A stretch of DNA of 64,000 nucleotides from Alphaproteobacteria bacterium (GCA_947465395.1 CANIAL010000008.1:1-64000), one strand, 5' to 3'. Positions 1-9,148 are shown, counted from the first letter of the stretch. Made by a program: numbers and translations. The notes: generated by a model from the sequence alone, not told the origin.

Positions 1-1
1 C

Positions 2-400
2 GAGATCGGTTGCATGGTCAACGGCGCAGGTCTGGCGATGGCCACCATGGATATCATCAAGCTCTATGGCGCAGAGCCCGCCAACTTCCTGGACGTCGGC
101 GGCGGCGCCACCAAGGAAAAAGTCACCCAGGCCTTCAAGATCATTGTCAGCGATCCCAACGTAAAGGGCATCCTGGTCAACATCTTCGGCGGCATCATGA
201 AATGCGACATCATCGCGGATGGCATCGTGGCCGCTGCGAAGGAGGTGTCTCTGACCGTGCCGCTGGTGGTGCGCCTGGAAGGCACCAATGTCGAAAAGGG
301 CAAGGAAATACTGGCCAAGTCGGGCCTCGCCATCACATCCGCCAATGATCTGGCCGACGCGGCCGAGAAGATCGTCAAGGCCGTCAAGGGTTCGAAATAA
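2..400 (+). CDS. sucC: Succinyl-CoA synthetase (ADP-forming) subunit beta, 3' part
   Basis: C-terminal 132 residues of SucC; the 5' end lies outside the window and the frame is open from base 2. The visible part is the CoA-ligase domain, with the glycine-rich stretch [14 protein letters not shown] and the segment [11 protein letters not shown], both typical of the beta subunit. With SucD it forms the enzyme that makes succinate, ATP and CoA from succinyl-CoA in the TCA cycle. The stop codon overlaps the sucD start by one base (TAATG), so the two subunits are translationally coupled. Confidence 0.96.
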   Translation, partial: EIGCMVNGAGLAMATMDIIKLYGAEPANFLDVGGGATKEKVTQAFKIIVSDPNVKGILVNIFGGIMKCDIIADGIVAAAKEVSLTVPLVVRLEGTNVEKGKEILAKSGLAITSANDLADAAEKIVKAVKGSK

Positions 401-1278
401 TGTCCATTCTCGTTGACAAGAATACCAAGGTCATCTGCCAGGGCTTTACCGGCAAGCAGGGCACCTTTCATTCCGAACAGGCCATCGCCTATGGCACCAA
501 GATGGTTGGCGGCACCACGCCGGGCAAGGGCGGGGAAACCCATCTGGGCCTGCCGGTGTTCGACACGGTGCGCGAGGCGCGTGAGAAGGTGGGCGCGGAC
601 GCGTCTGCCATCTATGTGCCGCCGCCTTTCGCCGCCGACGCCATCCTGGAAGCGATTGACGCGGAAATTCCCCTGATCGTCTGCATCACCGAAGGCATTC
701 CGGTGCTGGACATGGTGAAGGTCAAGCGCGCGCTGTCAGGTTCGAAATCGCGACTGATCGGTCCCAACTGCCCCGGCGTCATCACGCCCGGCGAATGCAA
801 GATCGGCATCATGCCCGGCCATATTCACAAGCGCGGCAGCGTGGGCATTGTCTCGCGCTCAGGCACGCTGACGTACGAAGCAGTGTGGCAGACCACGGCT
901 GTCGGCCTGGGCCAGACCACCTGCATCGGCATTGGCGGCGACCCGGTGAAGGGCACCGAGCATCTTGAGGTGCTGGAAATGCTGCTGGCCGATCCCGAAA
1001 CCAAATCCATCATCATGATCGGCGAGATCGGCGGCAGCGCCGAGGAAGATGCCGCGGACTTCATCAAGCGTTCCAAAGTGAAAAAGCCCATGGTCGGCTT
1101 CATCGCCGGTGTCACCGCGCCCCCGGGCCGGCGCATGGGCCATGCCGGCGCCATCATCTCCGGCGGCAAGGGCGGCGCGGAGTCCAAGATCGAGGCCATG
1201 AAGTCGGCGGGCATCCGCGTCTCGCCGAATCCCGCTGCCCTGGGCAGCACTTTGAAGGCGCTGCTCGAAGGTAAGTAG
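400..1278 (+). CDS. sucD: Succinyl-CoA synthetase (ADP-forming) subunit alpha
   Basis: 292 residues, the normal length for SucD. The N-terminal CoA-binding Rossmann domain carries [10 protein letters not shown] (residues 15-24). The catalytic phosphohistidine is H248 in [13 protein letters not shown], and the NCPG motif is at 123-126. It starts inside the sucC stop codon. A copy of the dispersed inverted repeat begins about 35 bases after the stop, separating sucCD from sucAB, so sucA may have its own promoter or be reached by read-through. Confidence 0.98.
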   Translation: MSILVDKNTKVICQGFTGKQGTFHSEQAIAYGTKMVGGTTPGKGGETHLGLPVFDTVREAREKVGADASAIYVPPPFAADAILEAIDAEIPLIVCITEGIPVLDMVKVKRALSGSKSRLIGPNCPGVITPGECKIGIMPGHIHKRGSVGIVSRSGTLTYEAVWQTTAVGLGQTTCIGIGGDPVKGTEHLEVLEMLLADPETKSIIMIGEIGGSAEEDAADFIKRSKVKKPMVGFIAGVTAPPGRRMGHAGAIISGGKGGAESKIEAMKSAGIRVSPNPAALGSTLKALLEGK

Positions 1279-1616
1279 AGCTACGCTCTTCTCGTTTTTC
1301 ACGAACACACAGCCCCACCCTCCCCCTTTGCGCGAAGCGCATGGAAGGGGGAGGTGGCCGTAGCAGCGCGAAGGATGTCCGGTGGACATCCGAGCAAAGC
1401 TGCGAAGGCCGGAGGGGGGTCAAACCATGCCCAAAACGCATCTCAGCCGCTCGCGCAATAAAGATGCGCGAGAGCGGCATTACATAGACATAAGCAATGG
1501 CCAAAAAGCCCCAATATGGTTGAATATGCGCCCATAAGGCGCTACCACCCTCATGCCTGAAAACCGTGGCCCAAGGAAGGGTATAAGCCTAACAAGATGC
1601 CCCATAACCAATTGAA
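1279..1616. other. Intergenic region between sucD and sucA
   Basis: 338 bases without a convincing gene. The first third is the dispersed inverted repeat (1314-1426). The remaining 190 bases are less GC-rich and presumably hold the sucA leader. I could not assign a good -35/-10 pair. The sequence before the sucA ATG (CCAATTGAAATG) has no clear Shine-Dalgarno. Confidence 0.6.
1314..1426 (+). repeat. Dispersed GC-rich inverted-repeat element, copy 1 (subtype A)
   Basis: Layout: CCCTCCCCC, a short spacer containing the self-complementary GCGCGAAGCGC, GGGGGAGGTGGCC, then GGATGTCC-N3-GGACATCC, then CGAAGGCCGGAGGGGGG. The same order of blocks occurs at 37488-37593 and, more diverged, at 7347-7442. 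It can fold into a double hairpin, and no open reading frame is conserved across copies. Confidence 0.85.
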
Positions 1617-4583
1617 ATGACAGAACAACCCCCGTCAGAGCGAATCAACCGCGCGTCCAACGACATCCTGGACGCCACCTCCTTCCTCTCCGGCACCAAT
1701 GCCGCCTTCCTGGAAGCCCTGTATTCCCAGTATCTCGCCAACCCGGCGAGCGTGGATGACGCCTGGCGCGCCTATTTCGCGGGCCTTGGCGAAAACGGCC
1801 TGTCGCCCACCCAGCTTGGCCGAGGCCCGGCCTGGCTGCGCGACCGGAAGAATGCGCTTCCCAATGACGAGATCACCGCCGCGCTGACGGGGCAGCCCAT
1901 TGCCGGCAAGCCCGCCGCGAAGAAGGGCGGCGCTGCGCCCGATGCCGCGCCCAGTTCGGAAAGCGTGCGCGCCATCGCGCAAGACTCCATCCGCGCCATC
2001 CAGTTGGTGCGCGCCTATCGCGTGATCGGCCACCTGGAAGCCGAGCTGGACCCTCTGGGCCTGTCGCCGCGCCAGCCGCATCCCCAGCTTGATCCGACTT
2101 TCTATGGCTTTGGCGAAGCCCAGATTGACAAGCCCATCTTCATTGACGGCGTGCTGGGCATGGAAACCGCCACGCCCCGCCAGATGGTGGATTTGCTCAA
2201 GCGCACCTATTGCGGCCGCATCGGCTATGAGTTCATGCACATCAACGATGCCGAGCAGAAGGACTGGCTGCAACGGCGCATCGAAGGCGCGGACAAGGAC
2301 ATCACCTTCACGCCCGAAGGCAAGAAGGCCATCCTCAACAAATTGGTCGAGGGCGAAGGGTTCGAGAAATTCGCCGCCAACCGTTTTGTCGGCACCAAGC
2401 GTTTCGGCCTGGACGGCGGCGAAGCCGCGATCCCCGCGCTGGAACAGATCATCAAGCGCGGCAGCCAGCTGGGCGTGAAGGAAATCGTGCTGGGCATGGC
2501 CCATCGCGGCCGCCTGAACGTGCTGGTCAATGTGATGGACAAGCCCTATCGCCAGCTCTTCCATGAATTCCAGGGCGGCGGCGCCAATCCTTCCGACGTG
2601 GAAGGCTCTGGCGACGTCAAATACCATCTGGGCGCTTCGGCGGACCGCGAATTCGACGGCCAGAAAGTGCATCTGTCGCTGACTGCCAACCCCTCGCACC
2701 TGGAAATCGTCAATCCGGTTGTCCTGGGCAAGGCCCGCGCCAAGCAGCATCAGCTGGGCGACAACAAGGACCGTTCCTCCGTCCTGCCGCTGCTGATCCA
2801 TGGCGACGCGGCCTTTTCGGGCCAGGGCGTGGTGGCGGAATGTTTCGCCGCGTCCGGCACCAAGGGCTTCCGCACCGGCGGCACCATCCATTTCATCATC
2901 AACAACCAGATCGGCTTTACCACAGCGCCGATCTATTCGCGCTCCTCGCCCTATTGCACTGATGTCGCCCTGATGGTGCAGGCGCCCATCTTCCATGTGA
3001 ATGGCGATGATCCCGAAGCCGTGGTGCATGCCGCCCGCATCGCCACCGAATTCCGCCAGCTGTTCCACAAGGATGTGGTGCTGGACATGATCTGCTATCG
3101 CCGCTTCGGCCATAATGAAAGCGACGAGCCGGCATTCACCCAACCCCTGATGTACCGCGTCATCAAGGACCATCCCTCCACGCTTCAGCTCTATTCCAAA
3201 AAGCTGATCGGCGAAGGCGTTATTTCGCAGGCCGACCTGGATGGCGTGCAGGCCGCCTTCATCCAGCGGCTGGACGATGAATTCAACGCCTCCAAATCCC
3301 ATCTGCCCAACCGCGCCGACTGGCTGGACGGGCGCTGGGCCGGCATGGCCGCCGCCCCCAAGGGCAGCGACCGGCGCGGCGAAACCGGCGTGGCCGAGGA
3401 TGAACTGAAAAAGGTGGGCAAGGCGCTTTCCACCGCGCCCACCAATTTCCACCTTCACAAGACCATCGCCCGCCAGCTGGAAGCCAAGGCGCAGATGTTC
3501 TCGACCGGCAACGGCTTTGACTGGGCCACGGCCGAGGCGCTGGCATTCGGCACGCTTCTGAATGACGGCGTGGATATCCGCCTGTCCGGCCAGGATTCCT
3601 CGCGCGGGACTTTCTCCCAGCGCCACGCTGCCCTGGTGGACCAGGAAAGCGAAGAACGCTATCTGCCGCTCAACCATGTCCGCGAGGGCCAGGGCGAATT
3701 CGAAGTGGTGGACACGCTGCTGTCGGAAGAAGCCGTGCTGGGCTTTGAGTATGGCTACACCCTGGCCGACCCCAAGACCCTGGTCCTGTGGGAAGCACAG
3801 TTCGGCGATTTCGCCAATGGCGCCCAGGTGGTGATGGACCAGTTCATTTCATCGGGCGAAATGAAGTGGCTGCGCATGTCTGGCCTGACCATGCTGTTGC
3901 CGCATGGTTATGAGGGCCAGGGGCCGGAACATTCCTCCGCCCGGCTTGAGCGTTATCTGCAGCTTTGCGCGCAGGACAATATGCAGGTGGTGGCGCCGAC
4001 CACGCCTGCCAATTATTTCCATGTGCTGCGCCGCCAGATGAACCGCAGCTTCCGCAAGCCCCTGATCGTGATGACGCCCAAGTCGCTGCTGCGCCACAAG
4101 CGCTGCATTTCCTTCCTCAGCGACATGGGGCCGTCCAACAGCTTCCACCGCGTACTGCGCGACCAGGCCGAAGTAGTCGAAGGCGCGACAACGATCAAGC
4201 TGGTCAAGGATGCCGACATCAAGCGCGTGGTGCTGTGTTCCGGCAAGGTCTATTTCGACCTGATGGAGGAGCGCGAAAAGCGCGGCGAGACACGCATCCA
4301 GATCATCCGCCTGGAACAGCTTTATCCCTTCCCGGACACGGTGCTGGAAGCCGAACTGAAGCGCTTCCCCAAGGCCGAGCTGGTCTGGTGCCAGGAAGAG
4401 CCGCAGAACCAGGGCGCCTGGACCTTTGTCTCCACGCGCATCCAGGACGTGATGGCAAAAGCGGGCGTGAAATCGGCGCTGCGCTATGTGGGGCGGCCGG
4501 AATATGCCTCCACCGCGGCGGGCCTGATGAAGCAGCATCTGGCGGAATTGGCCGCATTCCTTGACGCGGCATTGTCTCTTTAA
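1617..4583 (+). CDS. sucA: 2-oxoglutarate dehydrogenase E1 component
   Basis: 988 residues, full length for the thiamine-diphosphate E1 subunit, which decarboxylates 2-oxoglutarate and succinylates the lipoyl group of SucB. The N-terminal E1 segment reads FLSGTNAAFLEALYSQYL. The core includes GMAHRGRLNVLVNV, the ThDP/Mg region HGDAAFSGQGVVAE and HVNGDDPEAVVHAARIA, and ICYRRFGHNESDEP. The C-terminal transketolase-like domain contains HGYEGQGPEHSSARLERYLQ. sucB follows 12 bases downstream in one operon. No lipoamide dehydrogenase gene follows within the window. Confidence 0.98.
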   Translation: MTEQPPSERINRASNDILDATSFLSGTNAAFLEALYSQYLANPASVDDAWRAYFAGLGENGLSPTQLGRGPAWLRDRKNALPNDEITAALTGQPIAGKPAAKKGGAAPDAAPSSESVRAIAQDSIRAIQLVRAYRVIGHLEAELDPLGLSPRQPHPQLDPTFYGFGEAQIDKPIFIDGVLGMETATPRQMVDLLKRTYCGRIGYEFMHINDAEQKDWLQRRIEGADKDITFTPEGKKAILNKLVEGEGFEKFAANRFVGTKRFGLDGGEAAIPALEQIIKRGSQLGVKEIVLGMAHRGRLNVLVNVMDKPYRQLFHEFQGGGANPSDVEGSGDVKYHLGASADREFDGQKVHLSLTANPSHLEIVNPVVLGKARAKQHQLGDNKDRSSVLPLLIHGDAAFSGQGVVAECFAASGTKGFRTGGTIHFIINNQIGFTTAPIYSRSSPYCTDVALMVQAPIFHVNGDDPEAVVHAARIATEFRQLFHKDVVLDMICYRRFGHNESDEPAFTQPLMYRVIKDHPSTLQLYSKKLIGEGVISQADLDGVQAAFIQRLDDEFNASKSHLPNRADWLDGRWAGMAAAPKGSDRRGETGVAEDELKKVGKALSTAPTNFHLHKTIARQLEAKAQMFSTGNGFDWATAEALAFGTLLNDGVDIRLSGQDSSRGTFSQRHAALVDQESEERYLPLNHVREGQGEFEVVDTLLSEEAVLGFEYGYTLADPKTLVLWEAQFGDFANGAQVVMDQFISSGEMKWLRMSGLTMLLPHGYEGQGPEHSSARLERYLQLCAQDNMQVVAPTTPANYFHVLRRQMNRSFRKPLIVMTPKSLLRHKRCISFLSDMGPSNSFHRVLRDQAEVVEGATTIKLVKDADIKRVVLCSGKVYFDLMEEREKRGETRIQIIRLEQLYPFPDTVLEAELKRFPKAELVWCQEEPQNQGAWTFVSTRIQDVMAKAGVKSALRYVGRPEYASTAAGLMKQHLAELAAFLDAALSL

Positions 4584-4595
4584 AGGCAGGATAGA

Positions 4596-5804
4596 ATGAG
4601 CACTGATATCAAAGTCCCGGCGATGGGCGAATCCGTCACCGAAGCCACGGTGGCGCGCTGGTTCAAGAAGGAAGGCGACGCCGTCGCCCGCGACGAGCCG
4701 CTGCTGGAACTGGAAACCGACAAGGTGACGGTGGAAGTGCCGGCGCCCGCCGCCGGTTCGCTGGAATCCATCACCGTCAAGGCCGGGGCCACCGTGCAGG
4801 TCGGCGCCATCCTGGGCGCCATTGCCGAAGGCAAGGCCGGCGCGAAACCTGCTGCCGCCGCTGCGCCTGCCGCAAAACCCGCCGCGCCTGCCGCCGCCGC
4901 GCCCAAGGCGGATCTGGCACCCATGCCGTCCGCCCGCCGCATTGCAGAGGAGAGTGGTGTCAGCGCCGCTTCCGTGACCGGCACCGGCCGCGACAACCGC
5001 GTCACCAAGGGCGACATGCTGGGCGCGCTGCAATCGCGCAGCGCCGCACCGGCCGCCGCGCCTGCGCCGGTTTCTAATTCATCGGGCGGCCCCCGCGCCC
5101 ATGCCGCGCGCGAGGAAAAGGTGGCGATGACCCGCCTGCGCAAGACCGTAGCGCTGCGTTTGAAGGAATCGCAGAACACCGCCGCCCAGCTCACCACCTT
5201 CAACGAGGTGGATATGTCGGCGGTGATGGCCGCTCGCAACACCTACAAGGATGGCTTTGAGAAGAAGCACGGCGTCAAGCTGGGCTTCATGGGCTTCTTC
5301 GCCAAGGCCGTTGTCGCGGCGCTGAAAGAATTGCCCAACATCAATGCCGAGATCGAAGGCGACAACATCATCTACAAGAATTACTATGACATCGGCATCG
5401 CGGTTTCGACCGAGCGCGGGCTGGTGGTGCCGGTGGTGCGTGACGCCGACAATCTGTCCCTGGCCGGCATCGAAAAGGCGATCGTGGATTTCGGCACCCG
5501 CGCCCGCGACAACAAGCTCAAGCTGGAAGAATTGCAGGGTGGCACCTTCACCATCACCAATGGCGGCGTCTTCGGCTCGCTGATGTCCACGCCCATCCTT
5601 AACTCGCCCCAGTCTGGGATATTGGGTATGCACAAGATCCAGCAGCGCCCCATGGCCGTGGACGGCAAGGTGGAGATCCGCCCCATGATGTATCTGGCGC
5701 TGTCGTATGACCATCGCCTGGTGGATGGCCGCGACGCGGTCACTTTCCTGGTGCGGGTGAAGGAAAACCTGGAAGATCCCCAGCGCATGTTGCTGGAAGT
5801 CTAG
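4596..5804 (+). CDS. sucB: Dihydrolipoyllysine-residue succinyltransferase (E2)
   Basis: 402 residues. The N-terminal lipoyl domain carries K43 in [10 protein letters not shown] as the lipoylation site. An Ala/Pro-rich linker (about 80-105) leads to a peripheral subunit-binding domain around 108-140 ([24 protein letters not shown]). The catalytic acyltransferase domain ends with [13 protein letters not shown], with H373 and D377 as the expected catalytic residues. AGGATAG precedes the ATG. A strong terminator follows the stop, so sucA-sucB end the unit here and E3 is encoded elsewhere. Confidence 0.98.
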   Translation: MSTDIKVPAMGESVTEATVARWFKKEGDAVARDEPLLELETDKVTVEVPAPAAGSLESITVKAGATVQVGAILGAIAEGKAGAKPAAAAAPAAKPAAPAAAAPKADLAPMPSARRIAEESGVSAASVTGTGRDNRVTKGDMLGALQSRSAAPAAAPAPVSNSSGGPRAHAAREEKVAMTRLRKTVALRLKESQNTAAQLTTFNEVDMSAVMAARNTYKDGFEKKHGVKLGFMGFFAKAVVAALKELPNINAEIEGDNIIYKNYYDIGIAVSTERGLVVPVVRDADNLSLAGIEKAIVDFGTRARDNKLKLEELQGGTFTITNGGVFGSLMSTPILNSPQSGILGMHKIQQRPMAVDGKVEIRPMMYLALSYDHRLVDGRDAVTFLVRVKENLEDPQRMLLEV

Positions 5805-5832
5805 AACGCTCCGTTTCACGGAACTCGGTTTA

Positions 5833-5862
5833 TAAGGGCGGCCTCGGCCGCCCTTATTTTTT
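5833..5862 (+). terminator. Rho-independent terminator of the suc operon
   Basis: An 11-base perfect inverted repeat (TAAGGGCGGCC / GGCCGCCCTTA) with a two-base centre, followed by six T residues, 28 bases after the sucB stop. Confidence 0.93.
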
Positions 5863-5922
5863 GCTTTGTCACAATTTCGCGCCATTGCAGGCCTGGAATG
5901 GGCCGACACAAGGGAGATCACC

Positions 5923-6276
5923 ATGGCCTATGTGGACGGGTTCGTGCTGGCGGTGCCGAAGGCGCGGCTGGAGGATTACAAGGCAATGGCGCGCAAATGT
6001 GCGCCCATCTGGAAAGAATTCGGCGCCACCGCCTATGTGGAATGCGTGGGCGATGACGTGCCTTACGGCAAGCTGACGTCTTTCCCGCGCGCCGTTCAGG
6101 CGACCGAGGACGAAGTCGTGATCTTTTCCTGGATCACCTATGAATCACGCGCCGCCCGCGACGCCGCCAACGAAAAAGTGATGAACGATCCGCGCTTGAA
6201 AGACATGATGACCAACCCGCCCTTTGACACGAAGCGCATGGTCTATGGCGGCTTTGAGGAATTTTTGAGACTTTAG
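5923..6276 (+). CDS. DUF1428 family protein (YbaA-like)
   Basis: 117 residues beginning MAYVDGFVLAVPKARLEDY, which matches the usual start of the DUF1428/YbaA family. The frame is open further upstream to a TTG at 5866. The ATG at 5923 is preferred because AAGGGAG precedes it and it matches the family start. The family adopts a dimeric alpha/beta (ferredoxin-like) barrel fold; its biochemical role is unknown. It is separated from sucB by a terminator, and its last four bases overlap the end of the convergent fliX. Confidence 0.9.
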   Translation: MAYVDGFVLAVPKARLEDYKAMARKCAPIWKEFGATAYVECVGDDVPYGKLTSFPRAVQATEDEVVIFSWITYESRAARDAANEKVMNDPRLKDMMTNPPFDTKRMVYGGFEEFLRL

Positions 6277-6695
6277 GCGACCTTGCGGTCCAGCTGTTCC
6301 AGCTTGGCCAGCTCGACATGGGCGCGCAGTTCGATCTGGTCCAGCACGTCCTGAAGCGCGGGATCGGCGAAAGCGTCATGGCGGCGCGTCACGGCGGCGG
6401 CCAGCCGATTGAGCGTGGCGCGGGGAATGCCGCCGGCCAGCATGCCGTCGCGCACTGAATCCAATATGTCCAAAAGCTGTTCGCCATGCTTCAGGCCCTT
6501 GGAGCGGCCATCACCGGCATCGCCCATGTCCTGCAGCGCCAGGATGGAATCCAGCGCCGCGATGGGGCCGGGACCTGCCACGATATGGGCATGCGGTTCC
6601 GCTTTTTCGGAAATGCTGAAATTGCCGCCGGAGGTGGTGGGGCCTTTGCGGCGGATGCTTCCGCTTTCGACCCGGCCTGTGCCTTTGATTTCCAT
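6273..6695 (-). CDS. fliX: Flagellar assembly regulator FliX
   Basis: About 140 residues from the ATG at 6695 (MEIKGTGRVESGSIRRKG). Upstream ATGs at 6752 and 6749 are in frame but would place the start inside a likely CtrA site. The C-terminal half is recognisable as FliX: LLDILDSVRDGMLAGGIP and DVLDQIELRAHVELAKLEQL. In Caulobacter, FliX couples assembly of the early flagellar basal body to the activator FlbD. No other flagellar gene is in the window, so it stands apart from a flagellar cluster here. Confidence 0.85.
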   Translation of the reverse strand: MEIKGTGRVESGSIRRKGPTTSGGNFSISEKAEPHAHIVAGPGPIAALDSILALQDMGDAGDGRSKGLKHGEQLLDILDSVRDGMLAGGIPRATLNRLAAAVTRRHDAFADPALQDVLDQIELRAHVELAKLEQLDRKVA

Positions 6696-6754
6696 GGGCG
6701 TTGGTCCCATTGGCCGCAAAAGCGGCTTTGACGGGCCAGCTTCGCCCATCATGG

Positions 6755-6769
6755 TTAAGGAACGGTTAT
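6755..6769 (-). promoter_or_regulatory. Probable CtrA binding site upstream of fliX
   Basis: On the minus strand the sequence reads ATAA-N7-TTAA followed by CCAT. This is one mismatch from the CtrA consensus TTAA-N7-TTAA and includes a perfect TTAACCAT half. It lies about 60 bases upstream of the preferred fliX start. Early flagellar genes are CtrA targets in Caulobacter; binding here is inferred. Confidence 0.55.
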
Positions 6770-6831
6770 CGCGGGGCTTTTAGGAAAACGAAAGGGTTAA
6801 GAGGGCAAACTTCGCGGGCATGGAGGATCGC

Positions 6832-7323
6832 ATGACGTTCGGTGGAAAAATGGAAATGGATGACGCGGCCTGGAGATCAGACATGAGTTATGGCGACAGC
6901 CGGCGCAAATTGCTGGTAAGCGGCTTGCTGCTGCTTCTTCTGGTTCTGGTCGGCGTAGCCGGCTACGCCTGGTGGACGCTGCATTCCAAGCCCGTCAATC
7001 CGCTGCTGGGCAAGTTCGGCTCCATCTCGATTTCCAATTCCTCGCTGGAATATGGCACTGCCTGGGGTTATCCCACACAGGCCGCCGCCAATGCGCGCGC
7101 CACCACAGAATGCAACGCCCGCACGCCCAACGCCGATTGCCAGACCCGCTTCAACATGGGCGAAACCTGTGGCGGCATGTCCATGAGCGCCATGCGCAAC
7201 CAGGTGTTCATCGTGGGCGACAATTCCAAGAACATGGCCGCCGCCTATGCCCTGGCCCAGTGCCAGGCCACCGGCGCGGAAGACTGCATGGTTCGCGAAA
7301 ACTTCTGCAGCGCCGGTCCGTAG
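6832..7323 (+). CDS. Membrane-anchored DUF4189 domain protein
   Basis: 163 residues. The ATG at 6832 is chosen because GGAGG stands five bases before it; an in-frame ATG at 6820 is possible. One transmembrane segment (LLVSGLLLLLLVLVGVAGYAWW, split here only as a hydrophobic run) follows a short charged N-terminus. The C-terminal domain has the DUF4189 pattern: a small-residue start SISISNSSLEYGTAWGYPT, alanine-rich helices, and six cysteines in two groups of three that suggest disulfides. It is therefore probably exposed to the periplasm. Function unknown. Confidence 0.75.
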   Translation: MTFGGKMEMDDAAWRSDMSYGDSRRKLLVSGLLLLLLVLVGVAGYAWWTLHSKPVNPLLGKFGSISISNSSLEYGTAWGYPTQAAANARATTECNARTPNADCQTRFNMGETCGGMSMSAMRNQVFIVGDNSKNMAAAYALAQCQATGAEDCMVRENFCSAGP

Positions 7324-7346
7324 GAAACTTCAGCAAACTCCGGCTT

Positions 7347-7442
7347 CCTTCCCCTGCGCGGCGAAGCCGCTGGCGGGGGAAGGTGTCGCAGCGAAGTGTC
7401 TGCCTCTTGGCAGACCTGAGCTGTGACGAATGGGGGTAAAAT
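7347..7442 (+). repeat. Dispersed GC-rich inverted-repeat element, copy 2 (diverged)
   Basis: Block order as in copies 1 and 4: CCTTCCCC, GCGGCGAAGCCGC, GGGGGAAGG, an internal dyad GTCTGCC-tctt-GGCAGAC in place of GGATGTCC/GGACATCC, then AATGGGGGTAAA. It ends at the rlmH stop codon. Confidence 0.7.
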
Positions 7443-7924
7443 TAAGCCCGATGATATGGGTGGCCAGCGAGTATGGCCATGGCGCGGTAGACCTGCTCGC
7501 ACAGCAGCGCCCGCGCCAGAAGATGCGGCCAGGTCTGCGGCCCGAAGGCCAGGCTGCGCCCCGCCTTAAGCCCCGGCAAAGCACCAAGCCCGTCCGGGCC
7601 GCCGATCACAAATGCCATGTCCCGCGTCCCCACATCGCGCAGACTGCCCAGCATCTGGGCGAAATCCTCTGACGTCATGCCCTTGCCCTTGGCATCCAGC
7701 AACACGATATGCGCGCCGGGCGGAATGCGCCCCGCCAGCCGCGTGGCTTCATCGCTTTTCCGCGCATCCATATTCGCCGCCCGCGACACCGCCAGCTCGG
7801 TCATGGTGACGGCAGTAAAGCCCATGTTGCGGCCGGATTTCAGGGCGCGGTCGCAGAAATCATCGCACAGCGCGCCCTCGGACGAACCTTTGGCGGCACC
7901 GATCGCAAGGATGTGCAGTTTCAT
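7442..7924 (-). CDS. rlmH: 23S rRNA (pseudouridine1915-N3)-methyltransferase RlmH
   Basis: 160 residues, standard for this SPOUT methyltransferase that acts on the assembled 70S ribosome. It starts MKLHILAIGAAKGS. The C-terminal SAM-binding knot is visible as FVIGGPDGLG and the LLCEQVYRAMAILAGHPYH end. It is the last gene of the obgE-proB-proA-nadD-rsfS-rlmH run. Its start codon lies in the second copy of a short duplication of the rsfS end (see finding). Confidence 0.96.
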   Translation of the reverse strand: MKLHILAIGAAKGSSEGALCDDFCDRALKSGRNMGFTAVTMTELAVSRAANMDARKSDEATRLAGRIPPGAHIVLLDAKGKGMTSEDFAQMLGSLRDVGTRDMAFVIGGPDGLGALPGLKAGRSLAFGPQTWPHLLARALLCEQVYRAMAILAGHPYHRA

Positions 7925-8026
7925 CGCGGCGCGCGGGCATCCTGGGACGGCGCAACTTTATTATGGTCGCACGGCCAGGCAGATGCCCTTCTTTTTGTTG
8001 TCATCGCGGCGACCGGGCATCCTGGG
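7921..8026 (-). repeat. Direct repeat duplicating the rsfS stop / rlmH start junction
   Basis: Two copies of a 26-base block (8001-8026 and 7921-7946, minus strand) differ at only two positions and both end in CGCGATGA. In the first copy the TGA is the rsfS stop. In the second the ATG is the rlmH start. They are 80 bases apart. Confidence 0.85.
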
Positions 8027-8600
8027 CCGGTGCTCCGACGGCCCACATGCTTTCCAGGTCGTAATAGTCGCGCACTTCCGGGCGGAAGACATGCACGATG
8101 ACATCACCAGCATCCACCAGGACCCAGTCGCCCTGGGTCGCACCGGTGACGGGCCGCGTGCCATAGCCCTGTTCCTTCAGGCGGCGGGCCAAGTGATCGG
8201 CAATCGCCATCACATGCCGCGACGAGCGGCCCGATGCGATTACGGCTGCATCGCAGATGGAAGAGCGCCCGGCCAGGTCAATGGTGACGATATCGGCGGC
8301 CTGGTCATCATCCAGCGATGTGATGATCCGCTGCAGCAGCACACTTTGCGGCGCAGGCTTTTTCGATGGTTTTGGGGCGGGCTTTTTGACCGCTTTCTTG
8401 ATGACCTTTTTGATGGCCGGTTTCTTGGCTGTTTTGGGGGCTGCGGCCTTTTTGGGCGCGGCCTTCTTGGTTTTTCGCGCGGGCGCGGCTTTGCGTTTCA
8501 GGGTCTGTCCTTTCAAGGTCGAGGCTGTCTTTACCACAGGCGCGATGCGGTCACCAAGCGGCCCTGAGCGCCGTGGCGCTTTGGGGATTGCGCCGCCCAT
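8001..8600 (-). CDS. rsfS: Ribosomal silencing factor RsfS with Lys/Ala-rich N-terminal extension
   Basis: The RsfS (Iojap) domain occupies about residues 85-195: LLQRIITSLDDDQAADIVTI, SSICDAAVIASGRSSRHV and GDWVLVDAGDVIVHVF. RsfS binds L14 and blocks subunit joining. The first 80 residues are an unusual low-complexity tail built from AKK, KPA and KKA repeats, resembling histone H1-type basic tails. The ATG at 8600 overlaps the end of nadD by 50 bases. Later GTG or TTG starts within the extension are possible, so the exact N-terminus is uncertain. Confidence 0.88.
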   Translation of the reverse strand: MGGAIPKAPRRSGPLGDRIAPVVKTASTLKGQTLKRKAAPARKTKKAAPKKAAAPKTAKKPAIKKVIKKAVKKPAPKPSKKPAPQSVLLQRIITSLDDDQAADIVTIDLAGRSSICDAAVIASGRSSRHVMAIADHLARRLKEQGYGTRPVTGATQGDWVLVDAGDVIVHVFRPEVRDYYDLESMWAVGAPAQDARSPR

Positions 8601-9135
8601 CCAGCACCGCCACGGCGGGCGGAACCATCAACGCCTTGAGGGTTCTCACGGTGCCAAAGCGGCGCACCAGGGCGGCATTGTGCCGGGCCAGGATGCTGCC
8701 GGGCCGTTGCACCACGGCAATGGGAATGGCGGCGGCGATGGCTTGCCAGTTCCGCCAGCGGTCGAACCCGGCCAGATTGTCGCTGCCCATCAGCCAAGTG
8801 AAATGACCTTGCGGGAAACGGCGTTTCAGCGCCGCCACGGTGTCGGCGGTAAAGCGCGTGCCCATGTCCCGTTCGATGCCGGTCACGATGATGCGGGGAT
8901 GTTGCGCCAGGGCGCGTGCGCCTTGCAGACGGTCCGCAAACGACGCCATGCCTTTTTCGGACTTCAGCGGATTGCCGGGACTGACCAGCCACCAGACATA
9001 ATCCAGCTTCAGGCGTTTCAGCGCCACGTCGCTGACATAAAGATGCCCGTCATGCGCGGGATTGAAGGAGCCGCCCAACAGCCCGATGCGAAGGCCCTGT
9101 GCGATGGGACCGGGCGGCCTGATCCAGCCGGTCAC
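8551..9135 (-). CDS. nadD: Nicotinate-nucleotide adenylyltransferase
   Basis: NadD converts nicotinate mononucleotide to the dinucleotide in NAD synthesis. The nucleotidyltransferase signature GLLGGSFNPAHDGH lies near the N-terminus, and the C-terminal QSATALR matches the family ISSTxIR motif. GTG at 9135 is chosen because it follows the proA stop by 13 bases; an in-frame ATG at 9183 would overlap proA. The last 50 bases overlap the annotated rsfS start, which supports co-translation. Confidence 0.93.
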   Translation of the reverse strand: MTGWIRPPGPIAQGLRIGLLGGSFNPAHDGHLYVSDVALKRLKLDYVWWLVSPGNPLKSEKGMASFADRLQGARALAQHPRIIVTGIERDMGTRFTADTVAALKRRFPQGHFTWLMGSDNLAGFDRWRNWQAIAAAIPIAVVQRPGSILARHNAALVRRFGTVRTLKALMVPPAVAVLDGRRNPQSATALRAAW

Positions 9136-9148
9136 TGATTTACCGAAG

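Noticed and set aside
1635-3677. Long open frame on the minus strand (680 codons)
   Set aside because: It is the antisense shadow of sucA in GC-rich sequence; no family motifs and low-complexity composition.
3849-5033. Minus-strand open frame across the sucA/sucB junction
   Set aside because: Shadow of two well-supported genes and it crosses their junction.
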